DNA from: Microbispora sp. H11081
GTDB lineage: Bacteria; Actinomycetota; Actinomycetes; Streptosporangiales; Streptosporangiaceae
Length of the DNA stretch: 64,000 bases
NCBI RefSeq assembly: GCF_012999535.1
Contig: NZ_JABBWV010000016.1
Span: 62,001-126,000 of the forward strand
Direction: 5' to 3'
Below the pieces are notes generated by a model, which did no database searches, had not been told where the DNA came from, and worked only from the letters and a program-made list of their open reading frames with translations. The position numbers were made by a program, and so were the translations under genes. Below, piece by piece: positions 15,939 through 24,962 of the stretch. Positions within the stretch are counted from its first letter, which is position 1; each line of letters opens with the position of its first letter.

Positions 15939-15974
15939 AGGTGCCCGATCAGGTGCCCGATCAGGTGCCCGATC
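15939..15974. repeat. 12-bp tandem repeat at the ald stop codon
   Basis: Three perfect copies of CAGGTGCCCGAT (15939-15950, 15951-15962, 15963-15974). On the ald strand each unit contains TGA, so the stop codon is repeated every 12 bases in frame. Confidence 0.85.
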
Positions 15975-17088
15975 AGGCGGCGAGGATCTCCGCGACCGGC
16001 GTGTACGACAGGTCGTGGGCCACCGCGACAGGCTCGTTGGTGAGCACGCCGGCGTGGGTGTTGAGGCCGAGGCCGAGCGCCTGGTCGGCGCGCAGCGCGT
16101 CCTTCCAGCCCTTGTCGGCGATCTTAACGACGTAGGGCAGGGTGGCGTTCGTCAGGGCGAAGGTGGAGGTGTTGGCCACCGAGCCCGGCATGTTGGCCAC
16201 GCAGTAGAACACCGACTCGTGCACCAGGAACGTCGGGTCGTCGTGCGTGGTCGGGCGGGAGTCCTCGAAGCAGCCGCCCTGGTCGATGGCGATGTCGACC
16301 AGCACCGAGCCCGGCTTCATCCGGGAGACCAGGTCGTTGCCGACGAGCTTCGGGGCCTTGGCGCCCGGGATGAGCACCGCGCCGACGACCAGGTCGGCTT
16401 CCAGCACGGCCCGCTCGATCGCGTACGACGTGGAGACCAGCGTCTTCAGCCGGCCCTGGTAGATGGCGTCGATGGAGCGCAGCCGGTCGATGTTGACGTC
16501 GAGGATCGTCACGTCCGCGCCCATGCCGACGGCGATCTGCGCCGCGTTGAGGCCGGCGACGCCGCCGCCGATCACGACGATCTTGGCGGGGGCCACGCCG
16601 GGCACGCCGCCCGGGAGCACGCCGCGGCCACCGTTGAAGCGCATCAGGTTGTACGCCCCGACCTGGGGGGCGAGCCGCCCGGCGACCTCAGACATCGGGG
16701 CCAGCAGCGGCAGCCCGTTGCCGGCCTGGACGGTCTCGTACGCGATGGCGGTGGTGCCGGCGGCGAGCAGGGCGTCGGTGCACGGCCGGGACGCGGCCAG
16801 GTGGAGGTAGGTGAACAGGATCTGGTCCGCGCGGAGACGGTCGTACTCCTCGGCGACCGGCTCCTTGACCTTGAGGATCATCTCGGACTCGGCCCACACC
16901 TCGTCGGCGCTCTCGACGATCTTGGCGCCGGCCGCGAGGTACTCCTCGTCGGTGATGGAGGAGCCGAGGCCGGCGCCGCGCTGGACGTCGACCTCGTGAC
17001 CGTGACGGACAAGCTCGTGGACGCCGGCCGGGGTGGCGGCGACACGGTATTCATGGTTTTTGACCTCGGCGGGCACGCCGATCTTCAT
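15973..17088 (-). CDS. ald: Alanine dehydrogenase
   Basis: NAD-dependent enzyme interconverting L-alanine and pyruvate plus ammonia. The 371-aa length is exactly typical. The N-terminus [23 protein letters not shown], the substrate loop [12 protein letters not shown] and the Rossmann motif [13 protein letters not shown] (about residue 170) are family signatures. HD in PTTHDDPTF and the [13 protein letters not shown] stretch are also diagnostic. It lies downstream of a class III aminotransferase in the same direction (68-bp gap), suggesting linked amino-acid/pyruvate metabolism. The stop is embedded in a 12-bp tandem repeat. Confidence 0.97.
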   Translation of the reverse strand: MKIGVPAEVKNHEYRVAATPAGVHELVRHGHEVDVQRGAGLGSSITDEEYLAAGAKIVESADEVWAESEMILKVKEPVAEEYDRLRADQILFTYLHLAASRPCTDALLAAGTTAIAYETVQAGNGLPLLAPMSEVAGRLAPQVGAYNLMRFNGGRGVLPGGVPGVAPAKIVVIGGGVAGLNAAQIAVGMGADVTILDVNIDRLRSIDAIYQGRLKTLVSTSYAIERAVLEADLVVGAVLIPGAKAPKLVGNDLVSRMKPGSVLVDIAIDQGGCFEDSRPTTHDDPTFLVHESVFYCVANMPGSVANTSTFALTNATLPYVVKIADKGWKDALRADQALGLGLNTHAGVLTNEPVAVAHDLSYTPVAEILAA

Positions 17089-17156
17089 GAGTGGTGTCCT
17101 TTCAGGTGGTCACTCGTCACGGTCGCCCCCTACCCCGGCCGCACGAGCGCCACGGT

Positions 17157-18539
17157 CTACAGGCGTGCCCACGCCTCCGTGAGCACCGCGCGGAGAATCG
17201 ACTCGATCTCGTCGAACTCCTTCGGGCCGCAGATCAGCGGCGGGGCGAGCTGCACGACCGGGTCCCCACGGTCGTCCGCCCGGCAGTACAGGCCGGCGTC
17301 GTACAACGCCTTGGAGAGGAATCCGCGCAGCAGGCGCTCCGACTCCTCCTCGTTGAAGGTCTGCTTGGTGGACTTGTCCTTGACCAGCTCGATGCCGTAG
17401 AAGTAGCCCGAGCCGCGGACGTCGCCGACGATCGGCAGGTCACGCAGCCGGTCGAGAGTGGCCTTGAAGACCGGCTCGTTGGCCGTGACGTGCTCCAGCA
17501 GGCCCTCCCTCTCGAAGATGTCGAGGTTGGCCAGGGCGACGGCGGCCGACACCGGGTGGCCGCCGAAGGTGTAGCCGTGCGCGAAGGTCTCGGTGCTGCT
17601 CTTGAACGGCTCGAACAGCCGCTCCGATGCGATCATCGCCCCGATCGGCGAGTAACCGCTGGTCAGGCCCTTGGCGCAGGTGATGATGTCCGGCACGAAG
17701 TCGAACTTCTGGCCGCCGAACATCGTGCCGAGGCGGCCGAAGGCGCAGATGACCTCGTCCGACACGAGCAGCACGTCGTGGGCGTCGCAGATCTCACGCA
17801 GCCGCTGGAAGTATCCGGGGGGCGGCGGGAAGCAGCCGCCGGCGTTCTGCACCGGCTCGACGAAGACGGCGGCCACGGTCTCCGGGCCCTCCATCTCGAT
17901 GGCCTTGCCGATCTGGTCGGCGGCCCAGCGGCCGAACGCCTCCGGGTCCTTCTCCAGGCCGGGGAACCCGGAGATCTCGTCGGCGCGGTAGAGGTTCGTG
18001 TTGGGAGCCTTGATCGCACCGGGCACCAGCGGCTCGAACACCTGCTTGAGCGCCGGGATGCCGGTGATCGACAGCGCGCCCTGCGGGGTGCCGTGGTAGG
18101 CGATGGACCGGCTGACGACCTTGGTCTTCAGCGGCTTGCCCTTGAGCTTGTAGTACTGCTTGGCCAGCTTCCAGGCCGACTCGACGGCCTCGCCGCCGCC
18201 GGTGGTGAAGAAGACGCGGTTGAGGTCGCCGGGGGTGAGCGACGCGAGCCGCGCGGCCAGCTCGGCCGCCTTGGGGTGCGCGTACGACCACAGCGGGAAG
18301 AACGCGAGCTCCTGGGCCTGCTTGGCGGCGGCCTCGGCCAGCTCGGCGCGGCCGTGGCCGACCTGGACCACGAACAGTCCGGCGAGTCCGTCGAGGTATC
18401 GCTTGCCGTGGATGTCGTAGATGTAGGCGCCCTCGCCGCGCACGATCATGGGCACCTCCCCTCCCGCGTAGGAGGAGTGGCGCGTGAAGTGCATCCAGAG
18501 ATTGTCCTGTGCGGCCTTGAGACTGTCGGGGCGCGTCAT
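17157..18539 (-). CDS. Class III PLP-dependent aminotransferase
   Basis: A 460-aa omega-amino-acid or diamine aminotransferase. PLP-binding features include the glycine-rich FFTTGGGEAVESAWKLA, the VSDEVICAFGRLG Asp and the Schiff-base Lys in CAKGLTSGYSPIGA (about residue 290). The sequence resembles beta-alanine:pyruvate and putrescine/4-aminobutyrate aminotransferases, so pyruvate may be the amino acceptor, producing alanine. The adjacent ald would recycle that alanine. The start is supported by GAGGGAAGG 6-7 nt upstream of ATG 18539. The exact donor is not determinable. Confidence 0.92.
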   Translation of the reverse strand: MTRPDSLKAAQDNLWMHFTRHSSYAGGEVPMIVRGEGAYIYDIHGKRYLDGLAGLFVVQVGHGRAELAEAAAKQAQELAFFPLWSYAHPKAAELAARLASLTPGDLNRVFFTTGGGEAVESAWKLAKQYYKLKGKPLKTKVVSRSIAYHGTPQGALSITGIPALKQVFEPLVPGAIKAPNTNLYRADEISGFPGLEKDPEAFGRWAADQIGKAIEMEGPETVAAVFVEPVQNAGGCFPPPPGYFQRLREICDAHDVLLVSDEVICAFGRLGTMFGGQKFDFVPDIITCAKGLTSGYSPIGAMIASERLFEPFKSSTETFAHGYTFGGHPVSAAVALANLDIFEREGLLEHVTANEPVFKATLDRLRDLPIVGDVRGSGYFYGIELVKDKSTKQTFNEEESERLLRGFLSKALYDAGLYCRADDRGDPVVQLAPPLICGPKEFDEIESILRAVLTEAWARL

Positions 18540-18629
18540 CGCAACCTTCCCTCAGGTGATCCGTCGCTGGGGACAGTCTGCACGTCACTTCCACGGTTTG
18601 CCAAGTGATTACGTGGCTTCAGTGTGGAA

Positions 18630-18642
18630 GAAGTTCGAATTC
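18630..18642. promoter_or_regulatory. Dyad in the aminotransferase / dipeptidase divergent gap
   Basis: GAAGTTCGAATTC is a near-palindrome centred on TTCGAA, in the most AT-rich part of the 247-bp divergent gap. It could serve either gene. No regulator is assignable. Confidence 0.25.
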
Positions 18643-18786
18643 CGCTACATCGACATGCCACAGCAACGAAATCCGTCAAGGTAGATTGGGGCCGTCCAGA
18701 CGCGCGAGACGGGCCTCGCGGGCCGTGTGGTCAAATTGGGTCCACCGAACACCGGGAAGACCCACGCACATCCGGGGGAGAACGCC

Positions 18787-20139
18787 GTGACACCTGAGGA
18801 GATCGAGCGCGTCGTCGAAGAGGGCATGCCGCAGACGGTCGAGGATCTCAAGCGTCTGGCCGCCATCCCCTCCGTCGCGTTCCCCGGCCACCCCGAGGCC
18901 CCGGTGCTTGAGGCCGCGGCGCTCGTGGAGGGACTGCTGCGCGCCGCCGGCCTTCCCCACGTCCGGCAGATCCCCATCGAGGGCAGTTTCCCCGCCGTGT
19001 TCGCCGAGGCGCCCGCTCCCGAGGGAGCGCCGACCGTACTGCTCTACGCGCACTACGACGTGCAGCCCGCCGGCGACCTCGCCCTGTGGCGCACCCCGCC
19101 GTTCGACCCCACGGTCGTCGACGGGGTCATGTACGGCCGGGGCGCGGCCGACGACAAGAGCGGCGTCATCACCCACGTGGCCGCGCTGCGCGCCTTCGAC
19201 GGCCGGTTCCCGGTCGGCGTCAAGGTCATCATCGAGGGCCAGGAGGAGTACGCGGGCGAGCGCCTGGAGTCGTTCGTCGAGGCCAACCCCGAACTGCTGC
19301 GCGCCGACGCCATGGTCATCGCCGACGTCGGCAACCCCCAGGTGGGCGACGCCTCGCTCACCACGTCGCTGCGCGGCATGGCCGCGTTCACCGTGGAGGT
19401 CCGCACGCTCGCCGAGGCCGTGCACAGCGGCGCGTTCGGCGGCGCCGCGCCCGACGCGCTGACCGCGCTCATGCGCATGCTGGCCTCCCTGCACGACGAC
19501 CAGGGGAACGTACGGGTGCCCGGCCTCGAACCGGGGACCTTCCCCGGCGCGGCGCCGCCGGAGGAGGAGTTCCGCTCGCTCGCCGGGGTGCTCGACAACG
19601 TGTCGCTGGTCGGGACCGGCTCGCTCGCCGACCGGCTCTGGGCGTCGTACTCGATCACGGTGACCGGGCTGGACGTGCCGACCGTGAGCGGCGCGATCAA
19701 CGCGGTCCAGGCGGTGGCCCGGGCCCGCGTCACCATCCGCGTCCCCGCGAGCGGGAACGCCAGGCAGGCGCTGGACGACGTGACGGCCTTCCTGGAGAAG
19801 GTCGCTCCGTGGGGAGCCGAGGTCTCGTTCAGCGACTTCGTCAGCGGCTCCGGCTTCCAGATCGAGCCGGGCGGCCCCGCCATGAACGCGGCCGAGCGGG
19901 CGATGGAACGCGCCTTCGGCCGGGCGCCGCGCCAGGTCGGCCAGGGCGGCTCGATCCCGCTGGTGGCGGCCCTCGCCCGGCAGTTCCCCGAGGCCGAGAT
20001 CCTGCTGTACGGCGCCGAGGACGACGGCGCCTCGATCCACGCCCCGAACGAGCGGGTCGTCCTGGAGGAGTTGCGCCGCGTCATCACGACCGAGGCCCTC
20101 TTCCTCGCCGACTACGGCGGCTGGCACGGCGCGGCCTGA
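18787..20139 (+). CDS. M20-family dipeptidase / metallopeptidase
   Basis: A 450-aa di-zinc peptidase of the M20 (CNDP/DapE-like) group. The first zinc motif is LLYAHYDVQPAG (His and catalytic Asp two residues later). The bridging Asp is in GRGAADDKSG and the Glu pair in EGQEEYAGE. The dimerisation lid (residues ~190-320) is present, and the last His lies in DDGASIHAPNE. Expected to hydrolyse dipeptides or acylated amino acids in the cytosol. GTG 18787 has GGGGGAG upstream; the in-frame ATG at 18727 lacks a ribosome site. Confidence 0.92.
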   Translation: MTPEEIERVVEEGMPQTVEDLKRLAAIPSVAFPGHPEAPVLEAAALVEGLLRAAGLPHVRQIPIEGSFPAVFAEAPAPEGAPTVLLYAHYDVQPAGDLALWRTPPFDPTVVDGVMYGRGAADDKSGVITHVAALRAFDGRFPVGVKVIIEGQEEYAGERLESFVEANPELLRADAMVIADVGNPQVGDASLTTSLRGMAAFTVEVRTLAEAVHSGAFGGAAPDALTALMRMLASLHDDQGNVRVPGLEPGTFPGAAPPEEEFRSLAGVLDNVSLVGTGSLADRLWASYSITVTGLDVPTVSGAINAVQAVARARVTIRVPASGNARQALDDVTAFLEKVAPWGAEVSFSDFVSGSGFQIEPGGPAMNAAERAMERAFGRAPRQVGQGGSIPLVAALARQFPEAEILLYGAEDDGASIHAPNERVVLEELRRVITTEALFLADYGGWHGAA

Positions 20140-20190
20140 CGCCGGTCGTGCGACGGGGAAGGGCCTGAGGCTCATCACGGCCCTCCCCCG

Positions 20191-20224
20191 CCGGCCGCCG
20201 CCGCGAGAGCGCGACGGCGGCCGG
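20191..20224. terminator. Hairpin between convergent dipeptidase and pectate-lyase genes
   Basis: CCGGCCGCCG (20191-20200) and CGGCGGCCGG (20215-20224) are perfectly complementary with a 14-nt loop. Confidence 0.55.
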
Positions 20225-20253
20225 GGATCGTACGCCTGGCCGGACAGGGGTGC

Positions 20254-21621
20254 TCAGCGCGCGCCGGCGCCGCCAATGACGATCGACTTCACGCTCGACG
20301 GGGTGTCGAGGGCGTAGGAGTACGGAATGGACGCCACGCTGCCGCCGGTGTCGCCGCCTCCCGACCCGACCTTGTAGTTGTCGCGTGCCACGAGGTTGCC
20401 CGGAGGCGACGATCCCTCGCCCCGGTGGTAGGGGTCGCCGACGTTCTCGAAGTAGTTGCCCTCGACCAGCACGCCCGCCTCCTGCGTGGAGGCCACGCCG
20501 TACCCGCGGTTGTTGTTGTAGTAGTTGTTGAACACGTGCACGGGGTTGCCGAAGCGCACACGTGGATTGCGCTGGACGGTGCCGTCGAACCAGTTGTGGT
20601 GGTAGGTCACCCGCAGGTGCCCGCGGTCCTCCGCGCCGTTGTCGTCGCTGTGGCCGAGCAGCATCGTCTTGTCGTGGCTGAAGACCCGGTTCCACGACAC
20701 GGTCACGTAGTCGCTCGCCCGCTTGACGTCGATCGCGCCGTCGTACCCGTTGGAGAGCGTGTTGTGGTCGATCCACACGTTGGTCGAGTACTGCACGTTG
20801 ATGGCGTCGTCGTCCCAGTTCCGGAAGGTCAGGTTCCGGATGATCACGTTCTTCGCGTTGGACACGTTCAGGCCGCAGCCGACGAGCGCGGCGCCGGACG
20901 CGCCGACGATCGTCTTGTTCGAGCCGACCCTGAGCATTCCCGAGCACGAGATCGTGCCGGACACCCGGACCACCGAGGCGGTCGTCCCCTGGATCGCGCT
21001 GGTCAGGGCAGAGGCACTGCTCACCGAGACCGTGGCCGCGTTGCCGCCGCCGCTGGTGCCGCCGTTCATCGCGGCCCAGCCGACCAGGCCGCCGGTGTTA
21101 CCACCGGGCGTCGGGGTCGGGCTGGGCGACGGACTACGCGTCGGGCTCGGGCTGGGCGACGGACTGCGTGGCGGGGATGGCGTGGCGGACGGGGACCCGC
21201 CGACCGAGCCCGTGCAGGCGGTCCCGTTCAGGACGAACGACGAGGGCACGGGATTCGACGACCCGAAGGTCCCCTGGAAGCCGATCGAGGTCGTGCCGCC
21301 GGTGCCGATCGAGCCGTTGTAGGAGACATTCGTGGCGGTCACCGCGGTGCCGCTCTGCGAGTACGTGGCGCCCCAGCCGCCGGTGATCTGCTGGTCGGCG
21401 CCGAACGACCACTTGAGGGTCCAGTCCGACAGCGGATCGCCGAGATTGGTGATCGCGATATCGGCGACGAAGCCGCCCTGCCACTGAGAGGCGATCGTGT
21501 AGGTCACACGGCACCCCTGGGCCGCGTTGGCCGCCGGCGCCAGGGCGGCGAACCCCGCCGACGCGACCGCCACCGCGGTGGCCGCCCCCAGCATCAGCTG
21601 GGGACGTCTGCGTAAGGACAT
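20254..21621 (-). CDS. Secreted pectate lyase (PL1) with N-terminal CBM2
   Basis: Extracellular enzyme of 455 aa cleaving polygalacturonate by beta-elimination. It comprises a signal peptide (to ~ANAA, residue 34), a family 2 carbohydrate-binding module (residues ~35-135, with Trp residues in SQWQGG, WTLKW and GGWG and flanking Cys), a Pro/Ser/Thr linker of SPSP-type repeats (~140-165), and then a PL1 beta-helix. The helix shows WIDHNTLSNGYDG, the Ca-binding Asp residues and YHHNWFDGTVQRNPRVRFG, where the Arg is catalytic in PL1. The start ATG 21621 has AAAGGGAG upstream. A LacI-type site lies 134 bp upstream. Confidence 0.93.
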   Translation of the reverse strand: MSLRRRPQLMLGAATAVAVASAGFAALAPAANAAQGCRVTYTIASQWQGGFVADIAITNLGDPLSDWTLKWSFGADQQITGGWGATYSQSGTAVTATNVSYNGSIGTGGTTSIGFQGTFGSSNPVPSSFVLNGTACTGSVGGSPSATPSPPRSPSPSPSPTRSPSPSPTPTPGGNTGGLVGWAAMNGGTSGGGNAATVSVSSASALTSAIQGTTASVVRVSGTISCSGMLRVGSNKTIVGASGAALVGCGLNVSNAKNVIIRNLTFRNWDDDAINVQYSTNVWIDHNTLSNGYDGAIDVKRASDYVTVSWNRVFSHDKTMLLGHSDDNGAEDRGHLRVTYHHNWFDGTVQRNPRVRFGNPVHVFNNYYNNNRGYGVASTQEAGVLVEGNYFENVGDPYHRGEGSSPPGNLVARDNYKVGSGGGDTGGSVASIPYSYALDTPSSVKSIVIGGAGAR

Positions 21622-21754
21622 CGCTTTCTCCCTTTCGTTGCATGGCTGATGAACACACCGGTCCGGGCGACCGGCGTACGAGCGGACAGCGGGGAGGCAC
21701 GCACAGGAAGGAGCGGAGGCGTTCAGAAAGGTGAACAGCGTCCATGCCACTGAC

Positions 21755-21768
21755 TGTTAGCGCAAACA
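21755..21768. promoter_or_regulatory. LacI-type operator upstream of the pectate lyase
   Basis: TGTTAGCGCAAACA is symmetric at 12 of 14 positions around the central GCGC, close to the LacI-family consensus TGTTAGCGCTAACA. It sits 134 bp upstream of the lyase start. The 398-bp gap 21622-22019 shows nothing else convincing. No LacI gene lies in the window. Confidence 0.5.
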
Positions 21769-22019
21769 TACGAGCGCGCGCGATGGCGGTCAACGAAGCG
21801 GTTCGACGCCCCCGCCTTCACGCAGGTGAACCGGTATCGCCGCTGGCAGGGCGGCGGAGTTCGCTGAATGTTTCACTATCAAGGCGGCCGGGACGAGCGG
21901 CGCACGCCACGCCCGCGTCCGCCGCGGAGCACCAAGAATGCGTCGCCTGGGAGCATCACGGCCGCGCCCGCGCGGAACGGGCGCGACGCGTTCAGGTGGA
22001 GGGGAAGGGCCCGCGAGCC

Positions 22020-22961
22020 TCAGGAGAAAAGGTCGTCGACGGAGTTCACCGTGACCGCCCGGCGGATCCACTTACCCAGCATGTTGAGGTCGGAGCAGCG
22101 GCTGATCCGCTCACGCGCCTCGGAGGGGATCTCCAAGCCCCGGGCGTCGAGCACGGCGAGGATCGCCTCGATCTCACCCTCCGCACGGCCCTCTTCCCGG
22201 CCTTCTTCCCGCCCCTCTTCCCGGCCCTCTTCTCGTCCCTGCTGACGGCCCAACTCCCGGCCCTTGTTCACCCATTCGGCGAAGTAGCGGTCACCGATGA
22301 CCTTCTCGTAGTCGGCTGACGCTGTCATCAGGAGCTCCTTAAGTCGCTCGCCCGCTACCGTGGGTATCTGGCCGAACACGTAGTTCAAATATAACGGGAA
22401 GCCCTCCTGGCTCGTCGCCTTGAGACCTTCCAGCATGGCTTCCAGCCCCTTGTCGATGTCGGGATGGTCGCCGTTCATGGCCACAGACAGCACGGCCAAT
22501 TCGGGATGCGTGCGTGCCTCCTCCGGATCCGTGACCAGAGGCAGCCGGCCCGAATGAATCGCCACCGGTGTGACGATCCCGCTCGGGCCCATGGAGATGG
22601 GCTGCTCGCACCAGCGGCCCACCGCCCGGTCCAGGCAGATCACCAGCAGGGCGGTGTCGCACTTCAGCCGGGCGCGCAGCGCGGCGACGTACACGGGCCA
22701 GCTGAAGCGTTTCTGCGCGTCGCGGCGCGACTGCACCTCGACGATCACCGCGAGGCACGCCGCACCCGTGTCATCGCGGAGCACCACGACCGCGTCCGCG
22801 CGGTACTCCACGGGGGTCAGTTGCGTGGCGTCCGCCGCCTCCGCCGTGGCCATGGCGTACCGGGGCGGGTCGATGCCGCCGACCGCGCGCAGCAACTCCA
22901 CGGCGGCGACGGGGCGGTCGTGGAAGAAGTCGACGGTCTGCTGGTGGACGAGCTTCGGCAT
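22020..22961 (-). CDS. Rpn-like / PD-(D/E)XK nuclease-family protein
   Basis: A 313-aa protein resembling Rpn recombination-promoting nucleases and related putative transposase proteins. The nuclease-like core lies in residues ~45-85: YRADAVVVL supplies the Asp and AVIVEVQS the E-x-Q of a degenerate PD-(D/E)XK site. Towards the C-terminus a charged run of GREE units (residues ~240-260) forms a helical spacer encoded by a 12-bp tandem repeat. ATG 22961 matches the family N-terminus MPKLVHQQTVDFF. The frame remains open upstream but is not conserved-looking. It is flanked by unrelated genes and may be a mobile or rapidly duplicating family. Confidence 0.65.
   Translation of the reverse strand: MPKLVHQQTVDFFHDRPVAAVELLRAVGGIDPPRYAMATAEAADATQLTPVEYRADAVVVLRDDTGAACLAVIVEVQSRRDAQKRFSWPVYVAALRARLKCDTALLVICLDRAVGRWCEQPISMGPSGIVTPVAIHSGRLPLVTDPEEARTHPELAVLSVAMNGDHPDIDKGLEAMLEGLKATSQEGFPLYLNYVFGQIPTVAGERLKELLMTASADYEKVIGDRYFAEWVNKGRELGRQQGREEGREEGREEGREEGRAEGEIEAILAVLDARGLEIPSEARERISRCSDLNMLGKWIRRAVTVNSVDDLFS
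22187..22246. repeat. 12-bp degenerate tandem repeat encoding GREE units
   Basis: Five units of the type GGCCCTCTTCCC, with one to four changes each, give G-R-E-E repeats in the Rpn-like protein. In-frame units make copy-number change tolerable. Confidence 0.75.
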
Positions 22962-23124
22962 GGAGCGGACTTTACTCAGCGTGACCGACAGATTACGGAG
23001 GATCATCGAACCATGTGATGAGGGAAAAGGGGTGGATGCGTTAGCGAGACGAGATGATCCGCAACTAAGGTGAACCGCCATTCGTCGGGATGAATGCAGG
23101 CATCCCGGAGCAATGGAGGAGACC

Positions 23125-24945
23125 GTGTACCCCCCACCGCAGCAGAAGCGCCGTCGCAGCATGGCTCCGTTCATCGTCGCGGTCGTCTTCGCGGGAGCGC
23201 TCATCGTCGGGTTGAGGCTGCTGTTCGGCGGGGCGTCCGGCGATGGGAAGGCCGTCGGGGGCGGGACGGCGGACGTACGCGCCTGCGGCGGCGACGGGAT
23301 CACGCTGAACATCGCCGCCTCCAGCGAGAAGGCCGAACTGCTGCGCACGATGGCCAAGGACTACAACGGCCGCGAGGTGGACGGGCGCTGCGTCGACGTG
23401 GTCGTCACCTCCAAGGCGTCCGGCGGGGCGATGCAGGCGCTGGCGCGCGGCTGGGACGAGCGGCAGGACGGCCCGAAGCCCGACGTGTGGACGCCGGCGA
23501 GCACCGGCTGGATCACCCTCCTGCGGCAGCGCGTCGAGGGCGGCGATCAGGCGTCCCCTGTTTCCGCGGAAAATCCGACGGTCGCCACGTCTCCCCTGGT
23601 CATCGCGATGCCCAAGCCCATGGCCCAGGCGCTCGGCTGGCCGTCCAAGGAGATCGGCTGGTCCGACATCCTGGACCTGGCCAACGACCCGAAGGGCTGG
23701 GCGAGGTACGACCACCCGGAATGGGGGCGGTTCCGGCTCGGCAAGACCAACCCGAACTTCTCCACCTCGGGCCTGAACGCGACCGTGGGGGCCTACTTCG
23801 CGGCCACCGGCCTGTCGGGCGACCTGACGGAGCGGGACGTGGCCGCGGCGAAGACGCGTGACTTCGTGAAGGGAGTCGAGCGGTCCATCGTCCACTACGG
23901 CGACACCACGCTGACCTTCCTGTCCAACCTCCAGCACGCCGACGACTCGGGGACGGCCATGTCGTACATCTCCGCCGTCACGGTGGAGGAGAAGTCGGTG
24001 TGGGACTACAACCAGGGCAATCCGACGGGCGACCCGAAGACGCTCGGTGACCACGCCAAGCCGAAGGTGCCGCTGGTCGCGATCTACCCCAAGGAGGGCA
24101 CGCTCCTCTCCGACCACCCGTACGCCGTGCTGTCCTGGGCGGACGCCGCGAAGCAGGCCGCGGCGGCGGACTTCCTGAAGTACCTCCAGGCGCCCGAGCG
24201 GCAGCAGGTGTTCGAGAAGTACGCCTTCCGGTCCTTCGACGGCAAGCCGGGCAACCTCATCACGACCGCCAACGGCCTCGACCCCAAGCAACCGGCCACC
24301 ACGCTCAGCGCGCCGGCTCCACGGGTTCTCGACCGGATCCTCGGCAGCTGGGCCGAACTGCGCAAGCCCGCCAACGTCCTGATGGTCATGGACGTCTCCG
24401 GCTCGATGGGCGCCGACGTCGCGGGCACCGGCAAGACCAAGCTCGACCTCGCCAAGCAGGCCGCGATCAACGCGCTGCCGCAGTTCGGCCCGAACGACCG
24501 CGTCGGCCTCTGGCTGTTCAGCCTCAAGCAGGACGGCGACAAGGACTACCGTGAGCTCGTCCCCTTGGGCACGGGCAACCAGTCGCGGCTCAAGAACCGC
24601 ATCAACGGCCTGATCCCCAGCGGCGGCACGGGCCTGTACGACACGGCCCTCGCGTCGTACGAGCACGTGACGCGGCACCAGAGCGACGACGCGATCAACG
24701 CGGTCGTGTTCCTGACCGACGGCAAGAACGAGGACAACAACTCCATCTCGCTCGACAATCTGCTGCCCGAACTGCGCAAGGAGGCGGGGCAGGAGACCGT
24801 GCGGATGTTCACCATCGCCTACGGCGCCGACGCCGACCTCGACGTCCTGCGGCGGATCTCGCAGACCACCGACGCCGCGGCCTACGATTCACGCAAGCCG
24901 GGGAGCATCGACGAGGTGTTCACCGCTGTGATCTCCAACTTCTGA
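23125..24945 (+). CDS. Membrane-anchored substrate-binding plus VWA-domain protein
   Basis: A 606-aa protein with one N-terminal TM anchor (APFIVAVVFAGALIVGLRLLF, residues ~14-34) and an exported body. Residues ~50-390 form a type 2 periplasmic-binding-protein fold resembling molybdate/sulfate-type extracellular binding proteins. Residues ~410-600 form a von Willebrand A domain with an intact MIDAS: DVSGSMG, the Thr in SGGTGLYDTAL and the Asp in LTDGKNED. The domain pairing suggests metal-dependent adhesion or assembly controlled by a bound ligand. GTG 23125 is preferred because GGAGGAG lies 3-5 nt upstream; ATG 23113 is possible. The next gene follows after 17 bp. Confidence 0.85.
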   Translation: MYPPPQQKRRRSMAPFIVAVVFAGALIVGLRLLFGGASGDGKAVGGGTADVRACGGDGITLNIAASSEKAELLRTMAKDYNGREVDGRCVDVVVTSKASGGAMQALARGWDERQDGPKPDVWTPASTGWITLLRQRVEGGDQASPVSAENPTVATSPLVIAMPKPMAQALGWPSKEIGWSDILDLANDPKGWARYDHPEWGRFRLGKTNPNFSTSGLNATVGAYFAATGLSGDLTERDVAAAKTRDFVKGVERSIVHYGDTTLTFLSNLQHADDSGTAMSYISAVTVEEKSVWDYNQGNPTGDPKTLGDHAKPKVPLVAIYPKEGTLLSDHPYAVLSWADAAKQAAAADFLKYLQAPERQQVFEKYAFRSFDGKPGNLITTANGLDPKQPATTLSAPAPRVLDRILGSWAELRKPANVLMVMDVSGSMGADVAGTGKTKLDLAKQAAINALPQFGPNDRVGLWLFSLKQDGDKDYRELVPLGTGNQSRLKNRINGLIPSGGTGLYDTALASYEHVTRHQSDDAINAVVFLTDGKNEDNNSISLDNLLPELRKEAGQETVRMFTIAYGADADLDVLRRISQTTDAAAYDSRKPGSIDEVFTAVISNF

Positions 24946-24962
24946 CCGGGAGCCCCCTGCCT

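Noticed and set aside
17091..18608. 505-codon plus-strand ORF opposite the aminotransferase
   Set aside because: Antisense shadow of a well-conserved PLP enzyme.
22187..22246. Possible CRISPR-like array
   Set aside because: Units are contiguous 12-mers without spacers and encode a GREE run inside a gene.
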